DNA of 64,000 bases from Dryomyza anilis (Eukaryota > Arthropoda > Insecta > Diptera > Dryomyzidae): assembly GCA_951804985.1 (NCBI GenBank), contig OX638131.1, positions 37,107,544 through 37,171,543 of the forward strand, read 5' to 3'. Below the pieces are notes generated by a model. The model was not told the DNA's origin. It ran no database searches and was given only the letters and a program-made list of their open reading frames with translations. Position numbers and translations under genes: made by a program. Positions 1 to 11,770 of this stretch are shown piece after piece. How positions within the stretch are numbered: position 1 is the stretch's first letter; the number at the start of each line of letters is the position of its first letter.

Positions 1-604
1 AGCGTTCGTCTGTCCGTCTGTCTGTCCGTCTGTCTGTCCGTCTGTCCGTCTGTCTGTCCGTCTGTCTGTCTGTTGAAATCTAGATAAATGAAGAGCTAGA
101 TAAATGAAACTTATAACTTAGATTACTAATATACCTACGCCGTATGTGCGAAAAAATTGTCGAGATCGGTCCATTGTGACATATGATCCGACCACTTATG
201 TTCAAATACCTCATATAAAATGTACATATAAAGATCAATTTTTATGTATACGTGCTTAGGTAAACTTTTTTGGTCAAATATATATTGACATCATGCTCAT
301 ATACATGATAATAAAGTTTTCCGGCGAAAAGACTTGTGGTTAACAAAAAAAAATCGAAATTCGGTACACCTACCCATTTGTAAATATGGGTATCAAATGA
401 ATGGAAATTCGTCAGCGATTGAAAGTTTGTAGTTATTTTCAGGATTAGTATACCCTTGTGACCTATATACCACTTTGACTGGTAACCACACATATGTGTA
501 GGGTATTTATTGTCGGCTTAGACCGACAATAATTTTGATAATCCAAACTATCATAATAACACCTACTTTAAAATTTGCCATGTGAACCAACCTTCCCAAC
601 TGGT
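1..604 (-). mobile_element. DINE-1/Helentron-like element, family A, copy 1 (cut by window edge)
   Basis: Reverse-strand copy of a repeat seen at 2725-3536 and 6171-6862. Read on the minus strand it starts near 604 with a GTTGGGAAGGTT-like end. It then has a palindromic block (GTCGG..CCGAC, about 515-530), a TACCCTACAC box, a conserved core and a (GTCY)n microsatellite at 1-73. This order of subterminal repeat, core, (GTCY)n tract and terminal GTAGGGTA box is the known plan of non-autonomous Helentrons (DINE-1/INE-1). The 3' end lies outside the window. It encodes no protein. Confidence 0.75.
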
Positions 605-2724
605 TTTTTTTATTACAAAAAAAATAATTATTCCATGGCAAAAATTTGTTCATGTTTTGTTGAGTAGTTTAATTTACTACGAAATGCAATTTTACCGTAC
701 CATTTTTTCATTGGTTCTTTTCTTTTACATCCGATTTGTATTCTTAAGATCCGTTAATTGGAATTAGAACAGGAATTTATAACGGTTTCGATATCCGATT
801 TGTTGCTTTCGATTTATTATTGTCAGTGTTTATCAATGTTATCACTAAAAATAATAAAAACCGAACAAACAAAAAAAACAAATTTATTTTATTTGCGATA
901 TAAATAAAACCGATATCAATTTAGTTAAAGGTATCAGTATATTTAAATTTTGGAAATTATATGGCTTTAACAAATATAAGTTTCGGTTACGATTTTAATA
1001 TCGGAATATGTGGCATATTATTTATACTATACTTTAAATCTTATTTAAAACATTCACATGTTTAGCAACAACTGTCAGTAACAGCTACATATTATAAAAC
1101 AAGTTAAAGAAAAATACACCTGCTAATTTAGGTATTCTTAGAATAACGTAAATAATTTGAATACTAAAAAGAAATTACGACACACGACTACAATCGACAA
1201 CATGTGGCCCAGTTGTAGATTAGTAAAAAAAATGATTCATAAAATTGCATTACACCTAACTTAATTGTATGAAGTTAAATTTTTTGCAAACTAATCCTAT
1301 TTAAAACGATTCGCCATAACTCATTGTGCAAATCGAATCATATAATTCAGCATGCGTCCAGAGTCGAACAAATCGTTTTACGTATAAGTAGGCATTAAAA
1401 TTATTTATCGAATTTTGCAAAATAATTGTTCAAACAATAAATCTATTGAGTATTGAACTAACCTAAGTTCTACCTAAACATGCCAGATAAGACTTGGCAG
1501 ACTGGTCAGGTCGGCTGCCTATTGAGAGAAACCTCTAATTTGTCTCCATTGAAATAATTCCTCAGAGGATGCTGCAGCCAAGAGTTCTTCTGTGTACAAC
1601 GTCCACAAATTGAACATTAATAATATTGACCTTATATAGAAAATCGTCCATTGGCTTGGCCTCGATGGCCCTTGCTGTGTTGCTGCTCAGTTGCTGTTGG
1701 TGTTTATAGAAAATGCAAGTAGATTATGAATAGCATACTCAAGATGTCCTTTTGAACGAACCAACAAACCAACTAACGAACGAACGAAGGACAACCGGCC
1801 GTTCCTTTGTGCACTGCACACGGAACACCTCGCCGCATTGCTGGTCACATTTGATAATAATAAATATCAAAGCAATCCGGAAACGGAAACCCTTTCCCTG
1901 CTGCCATATATGATTATGTGTTTTTTTTTTATATTTATTTGCACAATTCCAATGACAAGCTCAACTGTCCGGCCCATGCTTTATCGACCGATCCGGCTTT
2001 TTGTGATTTATGTATATTAAACGACTTTAATAAAAGCGAACACGCATCGAATAGTGAAATGAGTTCTTCGACTTACGCATAATAGACAAAATAAATTATA
2101 CACAAACATAATTCATCGCAATCGGGTTGTTTTCAAATCGAGAACAAAGCCGATAAATGCACACTCATATTGTAAAAGAATTTATATCGATTGAGCTGAA
2201 ACTACATGGCATTTGGTGTACATTTATGAACATTATATATTTTTAAATTGTTGTATAGTATCATCTTATATTCATAATTTTGAATTATGATTTAGAATAT
2301 TTTGACAATTACACAAATCTAGAAAAAATGCATAATACAGATAAAATCTCATCATTTAAAATATAAAACATATGAAAAAAATAAAATATTTTAAAATTTC
2401 TGCTTGATTCTGGTAAAAATTTAAGAGTAAAAATATATTTTTCGAATGGGATTCTAACTTTTTAAATTCATTAACTACTTTTTATAATACTACTCTATAC
2501 TATAATAAAAAATACTGTAATACATTAATTTAGCATTTCAATGTCCAAATGTAAAATTTAAAGTTGGCTATTTGTTCCAGCATTACGTTTCAACTTCGAG
2601 CCTATTTTAATGAAATTTTATCCGAGAATAATATGAAGTTTGGCATCGTTTTATCCCTACACTATTAATACGAATAACTGAAATTCAAAATACAAAATCA
2701 CAAATATAAACAAAAGCAAATAGA
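605..2724. other. Gene-free AT-rich DNA with a more GC-balanced unique block
   Basis: No convincing coding frame. Bases 780-960 contain scattered degenerate AACCGA/TCGGTT words. Bases about 1465-2000 are less AT-rich and show no match to the repeats elsewhere in the window. They include a GAACGAAC-type simple run near 1755-1790. This block could be intronic or regulatory DNA, but no specific site is recognised. Confidence 0.5.
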
Positions 2725-3293
2725 ACCAGTTGGGAAGGTTAGATCACATGGGAAATTTTAAAGTAGGTGTAATTATGATAGTTAGGATTATCAAAATTAT
2801 AGTCGGTCTAAGCCGACTATAAATACCCTACACATATGTGTGGTTACCATTCAAAGTGATATATAGGTCACCAGGGTATACGAATCCTGAAAATAACTAC
2901 AAACATTCAATCGCTGAAGAATTTCCATTCATTTGATACCCATATTTACAAATGGGTAGGTGTACCGAATTTCGATTTTTTTTTGTGAACCACAAGTCTT
3001 TTCGCCGGAAAACATTATTATCATGTATTTGAGCATGATGTCAATATATATTTGACCAAAAAAGTTTACCTAAGCACGTATACATAAAAATTGATCTTTA
3101 TATGTACATTTTATATGAGGTATTTGAACATAAGTGGTCGGATCATAGGTCACAATGGACCGATCTCGCCAATACAGCACATACAGCGTAGGTATATTAG
3201 TAATCTAAGTTATAAGTTTCATTTATCTAGCTCTTCAATTTTAAAAGTAGTAGGGATTTCAACAGACAGACAGACGGACAGACGGACAGACGG

Positions 3294-3367
<74 letters not shown>

Positions 3368-3536
3368 GGACAGACAGACAGACAGACGGACAGACGGACA
3401 GACATCGCTAAATCGACTTAAGAGGTCATGCTGATCAAGAATATATATACTTTTCCATACCGGAGATGCTTCCTTCTGGGTGTTACAAACGGCGTACCAA
3501 ACTGAATATACCCTTTTACTCTTAGTGTAGGGTATA
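2725..3536 (+). mobile_element. DINE-1/Helentron-like element, family A, copy 2 (complete)
   Basis: The most complete family A copy, about 810 bp. In order it has the AGTTGGGAAGGTTAGATCAC start, a short palindrome (AGTCGGTCTAAGCCGACT), a TACCCTACAC box near 2825, the core, a long (GACA/GACG)n tract, and the end AGTGTAGGGTATA. It is inverted relative to copy 1, so 1-604 and 2725-3330 form a long inverted repeat with a 2.1 kb spacer. It is non-coding: the 106-residue frame over it is only the translated microsatellite. Confidence 0.8.
3263..3403 (+). repeat. (GACA/GACG)n microsatellite inside DINE-like copy 2
   Basis: About 140 bp of uninterrupted 4-bp units, GACA with occasional GACG. On the other strand this is (GTCY)n, the microsatellite typical of DINE-1 elements. 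It is longer here than in the other copies, indicating local slippage expansion. Confidence 0.95.
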
Positions 3537-3609
3537 ATGAAGACTCCACTGGAAAAAGTACATTTTTAAAAAAACAGAGGTATGTTCATAAATTTAGTAA
3601 AGAAGGTTA

Positions 3610-4060
3610 CACACAAAAAAATATTAACAAAAATTTCACCAACTACCAGTATTCATCATATTGATGATTCCATTCATTGAACTAAAATCGTATTTTTTCA
3701 ATGTTTTGCACTTTTAATATTTTTTATAAAATCAAATTTCAAAAAAAAATGTCTCCAATTACACATTTATGTATTTATAATTCTTATAAGATTTATGATA
3801 TTTAAATAAATGTGGTTCGATGAGCAAAATTCATCAATATGATGTAAATTATTCATTAATATGATAATATTATAACTCATATAAGAATTATAAAAACATA
3901 AATGTGTAAATGGAGACAAATTTGTGTTTGAAATTTGATGTTAAAAAAAATATTGAAAATGAAAAACATTTAAAAAATACGAATTTAGTTCAATGAATGA
4001 AATCATCAATATGATGAATAATGGTAGTTGGTGAAATTTTTGGTGATATTTTTTTGTGTG
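3610..4060. mobile_element. Foldback MITE with TA target duplication, inside DINE copy 3
   Basis: A 451-bp near-complete palindrome starting CACACAAAAAAATA and ending with its complement, flanked by TA on both sides (3608-3609, 4061-4062). The two arms, about 200 bp each, match closely over words such as CACCAACTACCA and CATCATATTGATGATT. A TA duplication and CACAC ends suggest Tc1/mariner mobilisation. It has no coding capacity. Confidence 0.85.
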
Positions 4061-4458
4061 TAGGTCTTATGGGAAATTTTGAATTAGTGAAATTGTGATA
4101 GTTGGTGTGATGAAGTAAGTCTGAATGGTGAAGTTAAAGTCGGTCTAAGCCGACTATAAATACCCTACACATATGTGATAATGTGCGTGGATACCATTTA
4201 AAGTTGTGCATAAGTCACCGAACATGTATACGAATCCTGAAAATATCTACAAACTTGCAATCGCCGAAGAATGTCCTTTCATTTAATACCCATATGTACA
4301 AATGGATAGGTATACCGAATTTCGTTTTTTTGTTTTTTTTTTTGGGAACCACAAGTCGATTTACGGGAATACATTATTTTTAAACATTTGAGCATGAAAT
4401 CAAATATATTTGACCAAGAAAGTTCACTTAAGACCGTATAAAGTAAAATTTCTCTGTA

Positions 4459-5520
4459 CACGGAGGGAAAAAAGTTCTAAAATCCAGAAGGAATCAAGAA
4501 GAATACGGAGTGATATACAGCTAAACCGAAAAATTCTTAATTTCAAGAAATGGATTTTATTAATTGTCCAAAAAAGTAACTAAGTAGAATTATTCTTAGA
4601 TTCAGTTATTAATTTCTTGGGTATCAAAAAAGTAACTACGTAGAATTATTCTTGAATTCAGTTATTAATTTCTTAGGTATCAAAAATGTTGTTGTTGTTT
4701 TCGTCTCAAAATTTAATGAACACGTGTTCGTATAGTTGTTGTTTTTTCGATCTTGCTTTGTCGCTATTATGTTTTGTTTTACATTGTCCGTCTGTCAGCC
4801 CCATCTGTTTGTTCGTGTGTCTGTCTGTCGATATGTTGAAAGTAACTGGAATGAAATCCACTTGGTATTTATGCAAAATTGAACCCAAATTACTGTTTAC
4901 GAACCGAAACCATTCCAATATTCGTAAGAATAATCGTTTATTCTATTTATATCTTTCACATTCATACATACACAGACGCTTGCTTGTCTGCCTGTGCTTT
5001 GTTGTTCTATTCGTGAAAACACACACATGCAAACATTGTATATCATGCCGTTTTTTGATACCTAAGAAGAAAAAAATTTACAATCCAGACAAATTGTACT
5101 TAGTTACTTTTTTGATACCTAAGAACTTAATGTCTGAATATCTAGAAAAATTTGGCTTAGTTACTTTCAACAGACAGACAGGCAGACTAACAAACAGATG
5201 GCGACCTCGCAAAACAAAGCATACAGACAGAGCAATCTCGATAAAAACAACAACAATACATGAACACGTGTTCTTTTTGCGATGAATACAGAAACAATTT
5301 TGCGTGTTCTTTTTGGTTTTTAATAATCAATAAATTAACTTCGGAAAATCCAGTTGAATAAAGTTTGTTTACTTTTTTGACAACTAAGTAATTTGCTTTC
5401 TTGATATCCACATGACAAATTCTTGAATTTTAGTAGTATTTTATTGATATTAGTCAAATTCTACTATTTTTCTTTCTAACCGAATTCTTCTCGAGTTTTA
5501 AAATTTTATTTCCCTCCGTG
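4459..5520 (+). mobile_element. CACGGAGGG-ended DNA element, copy 1
   Basis: 1,062 bp, flanked by TA (4457-4458 and 5521-5522), with terminal inverted repeats CACGGAGGGAAA/TTTCCCTCCGTG. The two halves also mirror each other: both contain the 12-bp palindrome GAACACGTGTTC (4718-4729, 5262-5273), CAGATGG words and (GTCT)-like runs. A second, inverted copy lies at 8489-9802. It is a non-autonomous element with no transposase frame. The TA duplication argues for the Tc1/mariner superfamily. Confidence 0.85.
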
Positions 5521-5809
5521 TATATGTAAATTATATATGAGATATTTGAACATAAGTGGTCGGTTCTCAGGTCACAATTGACCGATCATGTCAGCTTGTT
5601 CAGACAGCTTAGAAATATAAGTAATCTAAATAAGGAGTTTCGTTTATCTAGCTCTTCTAGTTTATCAACAGACAGGCGGAAATCACTAAATCGACTCAAT
5701 AGGTCATGCTGATTAAGAATATATATTCCATAGCCGAAATGCTTCCTTCTAGGTATTACAAACGGCCTACCAAACTGAATATACCCTTTCATTTTTAGTG
5801 TAGGATATA

Positions 5810-6170
5810 AAAAGTTATTTATCATATAAAAAATACTTCCGAATTCAAATAACTATGACTAATAAACGGTAGAAGGGGTGGCTGAAAAGACTTTTCTCGA
5901 AATTTATTTTTTGTTCTTTACCCGTTTCTTTCACTGGAGTCTTCAAATAATAAATAGGTATAATAACTGAATTAAAAATACCACAAAAACTAAATACAAA
6001 CTCAATATTTAACAAATTTAAAGCACGAATTCAGAATTAAAATTTTGTAACTAAAAATGGTTTTATCAGCAATAATTTCTCGTAAAACTATCAATACCGA
6101 AACTTTAGAAAAACAAATATTAAAATATATGTCAAACTACCGGGATCAAAAATCAATTCGTTGTTCTCGT
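5810..6170. other. AT-rich DNA between DINE copies, nothing recognised
   Basis: About 360 bp separating two family A copies in opposite orientation. No reading frame, repeat or motif that I can support. Confidence 0.4.
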
Positions 6171-6862
6171 TATACCCTACACTAAAAGTGAAAGGGTATA
6201 TTCAGTTTGGTACGCCGTTTGTAACACCCAGAAGGAAGCATCTCCGGTATGCAAAAGTATATATATTCTTGATCAGCATGATCTCCTGAATCGATTTAGC
6301 GATGTCCGTCTGTCTGTCCGTCTGTCCTTCTGTCTGTCTGTTGAAATCACGATTACAGTAAAAGTTGAAGAGCTAGAGCAAAGATTTAGATTACTTATAT
6401 ATCTAAGCTAACAAGAAAATTGTCATGATCGGTCTATTGTGACCTAAGAACCGACCACTTATGTTGAAATACCTCATATAAAATTTACATCTACAAATCA
6501 ATATTACTGTATACGTGCTTAGGAAAACTTTTTTTGGTCAAATATATATTGACATCATGTTCTAATACATGAAAATGATGTTTTTCGGCGAAACGACTTG
6601 TGGTTTCCAAAAAAAAAAATATTGAAATTCGGTACACCTACCCATTTGTAAATATGGGTATCAAATGAAAAGAAATTCTTCAGCGTTGGAATGTTTGTAG
6701 TTATTTTCAGGATTCGTATACCCTGGTGACCTATATACCACTTTGAATGGTAACCACACATATGTGTAGGGTATTAATAGTCGGCTTAGACAGACTATAA
6801 TTTTGATAATCCTAACTATCATAATAAAATTTCCCATGTGATCTAACCTTCCCAACTGGTTT
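6171..6862 (-). mobile_element. DINE-1/Helentron-like element, family A, copy 4
   Basis: Minus-strand copy. On the plus strand it begins TATACCCTACACTAAAAGTG, with a short (GTCT/GTCC) tract at 6306-6341, then the core, and ends with CTTCCCAACTGG. The palindromic block near 6778-6800 has a mutation that breaks its perfect symmetry. It is close in length to copy 2 apart from the shorter microsatellite. Confidence 0.8.
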
Positions 6863-8210
6863 TTATTTTAGAGTGCTTGCAAAAGGAAATATCGTAAAAT
6901 TTATTTAATAAGTACAGCAAGATATACAGGGTGTTTGGTTCGTACTTATGATAGTGACTTATCTAAATTACGACATACTCTTTATTTATTGCATAATTAA
7001 CCTAAAATTTATAATTTACTTATGCCTCGAGAATGGACTTAGATTATAAATAAAATCATTAAACCTTTACATCTATTAAGAAAATCTAAATAAACCTTTA
7101 CAATTTGATTATGCGTTTTGTCGGACAAATTTTCTTTGCAAATGTTTCACATTAACACATTTATTCGCATTATCCATCCATCCTTCCTTCCAACCATCCA
7201 TTTATTCCTTCGACTCACTCACGTCCGTGCCACCCATAAAAATAAATGTTGTTCGTTGATTCTCTGAAATAAACGCATTTCGCTCAACACTGGACGCCCA
7301 TATAATCTGATCAATAACATGGAAAATCTTTGGTAATAAATCAAAATGTTTGCTGGGCACCGAAGATAAAATACTTGAAATTTAAAATAGCACACACACC
7401 AAGGATGTGAATGTTTCTGTCGACTTTGCAATATTTGTTTTTTGTTGGTTGGTTGGTTATTCACTCGGAAGTACTGGCTGTTAACACGCAATTTATAAAC
7501 ATTTCTGTTTGGATTATTGGCAACTAAATGGGAAACAAAGCTATATTAAAAACAACTTAATATATATCAAAAAAAAATCTTAAAGAAGAAATGACATTTG
7601 GTATTGTTATTGCATTACATATTTGATTTTTAGAATTAAAAAATATATATTTATTATATATGCAACTAGATTTACTATGCTAAGCTACCTCTTACTTTGT
7701 TATTGCAAAGTCCAAAGATTAAAGTCAAATTTACATACATAATTATATATAAATCAACAACTGCAATCAAAACTGACTAGGTTTTCATCAGACTCTTCTA
7801 GTCCAACGGAAAATCATACTAAGATCGTGGATAAATATCAAAAAAATCAAAAAAAAAGTGTGATGAATATTTAATCATCGCTAAAAACAACACATTTACT
7901 GATAGACATTATAAAGTTTTACTGGTCGACACTTGAGTTTGACATATCCAATAAGAAGATGTACATTTGAGTCCTAAATTTTCGTAATCATATTTTCTTT
8001 GAGACTCAGGTCTATTCAAATCTGAATTCAAACCTCAAAGCCCACTGTATTCTTCCCTTACAATTTAGGAAACAGTTATATTTCTTAATTAAGGGCTGAA
8101 TTTGTTTCTTTAAATAAAGAATTCACGGAAGTTCCAAGGATATTTCCATATGTGAAATTGGAACTTTTGAGATTTACCTTAAATGCGACAATCCAATCAC
8201 TTCTACTATA
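6863..8210. other. Gene-free AT-rich DNA
   Basis: No supported gene. Bases about 7120-7500 contain a pyrimidine-rich CATCCATCCTTCC run and appear unique in the window. The rest is low-complexity AT-rich sequence. The open frames here have no recognisable domain or codon bias. Confidence 0.45.
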
Positions 8211-8488
8211 CCCAGCAGGAAATGGCATCATTGACGACAAGGTCATCAATGATGAATCGAGGACATTAAAAAATTTGTGATTGATGAATATGTCAACAAC
8301 AATTTCATAAAGGACGTTGCATTAAAGACGTCATACAGCATATGTACATATATCAATGACATTGTGAAAAGCGGTCATTGATGAAATGTTATTGATGACG
8401 TCATTGATGAAAATAAACATTCAAGTCCAATGCCCCTAAAGTTATGGAGCATTTACGTTGTAAAATGCAATGTGAAATACTTACAATA

Positions 8489-9802
8489 CACGGAGGGAAA
8501 TAAAATTTAAAACTCGAGAAAAATTCTAAAATTCAAGAATTTATCATCTGGATATCAAAAAAGCAAAATACTTACTTGTCAAAAAAGTAAACAAACTTTA
8601 TTCAACTGGATTTTCAGAAGTTAATTTATTGATTATTAAAAACCAAAAAGAACACGCAAAATTGTTGCTGTATTCATCGCAAAAAGAACACGTGTTCATG
8701 TGGTTGTTTTCATCGATATTGCTCTGTCTGTATGCTTTGTTTTGCGAGATCGCCATCTGTTTGTTAGTCTGCCTGTCTGTCTGTTGAAAGTAACTAAGCT
8801 TAATTTTTCTTGATATTCAGACATTAAGTTCTTAGGTATTAAAAAAGTAACTAAGTACAATTTGTCTGGAATGCACATTTTTTTTCATAGGTATCAAAAA
8901 ACGGCATGATGTGTTTTCACGAATAGAACAACAAAGCACAGCCAGACAAGCAATCGTCTGTGTAAGTATGAATGTTAAAGATATAAATAGAATAAACGAT
9001 TTTTCCTACGAATATTGGTATGGTTTCAGTTCGTAAACATAAATTTGGGTTCAATTTTGCATAAATACCAAGTTGATTTCATTCCATTGTTATCTAAATA
9101 CACTATACAATGCTTATAGGAGACGTGTGGAGGGTTTATACATAACCAACAGAGGCAACAGAAGAGGAGAAAGTGTATAAGGTAAGTAAACGGTTTCAGA
9201 ATAATATACAGAGATTAAATTAAATAATAATAATAAAATAAACAATTCAATTACATTAAGTATTCAAAAAAGTCATTTAATATATAACAATACATATAGA
9301 TAATAAAGTTCTAAATAAACAATAAATTAACTCGACTATATTTTTTTTTATTTTATGTTAGTTTCGAAATAATTGCTTTTAATTACTTTCAAAATATCGA
9401 TAGACAGATACACGAACAAACAGATGGGGCTGACAGACGGACAAAGTAAAACAAAACGACAAAGCAAGATCGCAAAAACAACAACTATACGAACACGTGT
9501 TCATTAAATTTTGGGACGAAAACAACAACAACATTTTTGATACCTAAGAAATTAATAAGTGAATTCAAGACTTATTCTACTTAGTTACTTTTTGATATCT
9601 AAGAAATTAATAACTGAATCCAAGAATAATTCTACTTAGTTACTTTTTTGATACCCAAGCAATTAATAACTGAATCCAAGAATAATTCTACTTAGTTACT
9701 TTTTCGACCATTTCTTGAAATTAAGGAATTTTCGGTTTAGCTGTATATCACTTCGTATATTTCTTGATTCCTTCTGGACTTTAGAACTTTTTTCCCTCCG
9801 TG
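8489..9802 (-). mobile_element. CACGGAGGG-ended DNA element, copy 2 (inverted)
   Basis: 1,314 bp with the same ends as copy 1 and TA on both sides (8487-8488, 9803-9804), but inverted. GAACACGTGTTC occurs at 8686-8697 and 9491-9502. Compared with copy 1 it carries about 280 bp of extra sequence at roughly 9095-9380, probably a later insertion, containing TAA/AAT-rich simple sequence. No coding sequence. Confidence 0.85.
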
Positions 9803-10063
9803 TAGACGTCTAGAAGCAGCAATTACGCGTAAAACTAAAATTTGTGTTCGATGTCACCCTGCCATATAATTCATTTGCACAAATTGAGCGACCAAGCGAG
9901 ATAATAAGCAGTAGTAATGTTGATAGAAGATGGCCGTTAGTGAAGTACGTTATTGACATTAGCAAGTACACATACCATTCCAACCGAGAACATAAGAAAA
10001 TAATAAAATTTAAATAATAAATAAAATAAGATAAATAAAAAAATAATAAAAAATACAAATTAA

Positions 10064-10773
10064 ACGAGTTGGGAAAGTTAGGTCACATGGGTACGTCCGG
10101 CACATGGGGCGGATTTTTATAGTCGGTCGGGCCCGACTATGGAATACCCTACACCTTTGGTGGAGATATTAATGAGGAATATTTAATTGTATACCTTAAT
10201 TTTAAATTTTTAATTATGCTGAACCTCAGAATATTATTCATATATCAGAAATTTACGTCTTATATCCCCATAAATTAAAAAATGTATATAAAAGTATACA
10301 AAAACTAAAAAAAATAAATGAAAAATGTAATTGGGCGGACCACGCCTATATTTAAAATTTTAAAAGGCTAATATGTCATAGATTTGATTTTAATAATTTA
10401 CGGATCAAATTTTCACTATGAAAACCCGGGAAATAAAGAAAAAATAAAGTGGGCGGATCACGCCCATTTTTGGACCACATATTTTTAGGTGAATTCTAAC
10501 AATACATTTTAAATTTTATAACTATACCTTGAATACTTTTCGAGTTATTAGTTCCGAAAGAGTTATATAAAAGTGACTTGTATGGGAGGTGGGCGTGTCC
10601 GTTGACCGATTTGGCTCATTTTCAAACTCAGTTCCTACTTTTGGCTAAAATATATTGAGACGAAATTTCATTGCATTCTGATCAGTATTTCTCAAGTTAT
10701 TCTGTATTCGGACAGCAAGACAGCAAGACAGCAAGACAGCAAGACAGCAAGACAGCAAGACAGCAAGACAGCA

Positions 10774-10806
<33 letters not shown>

Positions 10807-10942
10807 GACATGGCTAAACGGACTCGGGTAGTGATGCTGATCAAGAATATATATACTTTTCCATACCGGACACGCCTCCTAAGGGGCGTTACAATATATG
10901 CACAAAGTTAATATACCCTGTACCTCATAGGTGTAGGGTATA
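10064..10942 (+). mobile_element. DINE-1/Helentron-like element, family B, full copy
   Basis: Starts ACGAGTTGGGAAAGTTAGGT, then a palindromic GTCGGTCGGGCCCGAC block, a TACCCTACAC box, the core with repeated GGGCGGACCACGCC-type words, a microsatellite, and the end GGTGTAGGGTATAAAA. Same architecture as family A but a different core. An inverted copy lies at 30627-31427. It carries no protein. Confidence 0.8.
10711..10810 (+). repeat. (CAGCAAGA)n followed by (CAGA)n microsatellite
   Basis: About eight units of the 8-bp motif CAGCAAGA, grading into CAGA/CGGA units. The duplicated segment downstream has a shorter version at about 11338-11390, so array length has changed since the duplication. 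Confidence 0.9.
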
Positions 10943-11523
10943 AAAATTGAAAAATATAATTGGGCGGACCACGCCTATATTTAAAATTTTGAAAGGCTAA
11001 TATTTCATAGATTTGATTTTAATAATTTACGGATCAAATTTTTTCTATGAAAACCCGGGATATAATGAAAAAAAAAGTGGGCGGATCACGCCCATTTTTG
11101 GACCACATATTTTTAGGTAAATTCTAACAATACGTTTTAAATTTTATAACTATACCTTGAATACTTTTCGAAATATTAGTTTCGAAAGAGTTATATAAAA
11201 GTGACTTGTATGGGAGGTGGGCGTGTCCGTTGACCGATTTTGCTCATTTTCAAACTCAGTTCCTACTTTTGGCTATAATATATTGAGACGAAATTTCATC
11301 GCATTCTGATCAGTATTTCTCAAGTTATTCTGTATTCGGACAGCAAGACAGCAAGACAGCAAGACAGCAAGACGGACAGACAGACGGACATGGCTAAACG
11401 GACTCGGGTAGTGATGCTGATCAAGAATATATATACTTTTCCATACCGGACACGCCTCCTAAGGGGCGTTACAATATATGCACAAAGTTAATATACCCTG
11501 TACCTCATAGGTGTAGGGTATAA
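10943..11523 (+). mobile_element. Tandemly duplicated 3' segment of the family B element
   Basis: Repeats 10312-10942 almost base for base apart from microsatellite length, and follows it directly with no 5' end of its own. It ends at a second GGTGTAGGGTATAAAA. It looks like a head-to-tail partial dimer of the element at 10064, a form known for rolling-circle elements. Confidence 0.8.
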
Positions 11524-11770
11524 AAATAAATAAAATAATAAAAAAATATTTTTTTACTAAAAAAAAATATATGAATGACAATCATTTGTGACTTCCTAGA
11601 TGAATGATGTGCATGACATGGTTATTGCTATATCATGCATGAATCGGAGGACATTTGTATGAAAATGTCATCAGTGCTTTGCAGGGCGAAAATGTTATCA
11701 GTCATCGATGTTTCTGATCTGACATAGGGGAATCATTGAGGAATCATTGGTCACATTTCCTGCTGGGTAT

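Larger units (their letters stand above)
3599..5809 (+). mobile_element. DINE-1-like element, family A, copy 3, split by two insertions
   Basis: Pieces at about 3599-3609, 4063-4458 and 5521-5809 join into one family A copy. Removing the MITE at 3610-4060 restores the GAAGGTTAG start. Removing 4459-5520 restores the core, as seen by comparison with 3081-3125. The end is a mutated GTGTAGGATATA. The (GTCY)n tract is almost absent: only one short CAGACAGG run near 5670. Both inserts sit at TA sites. Confidence 0.75.
8211..11767. mobile_element. MITE with CCCAGCAGGAAATG ends, split by nested insertions
   Basis: Left part 8211-8486 begins CCCAGCAGGAAATG. Right part about 11575-11767 ends in its complement, CATTTCCTGCTGGG. 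TA flanks both ends (8209-8210, 11768-11769). Both parts are rich in TCATTGATGA-type words. Without the insertions the element would be about 0.45-0.7 kb. Inside it now sit the CACGGAGGG element (8489-9802) and the family B DINE block (10064-11523). The segment 9805-10063 is of unclear origin. Confidence 0.8.

Noticed and set aside
3091..3411. 106-residue frame ending in Thr-Asp-Arg-Gln repeats
   Set aside because: It is the (GACA/GACG)n microsatellite of a DINE-like element in translation.
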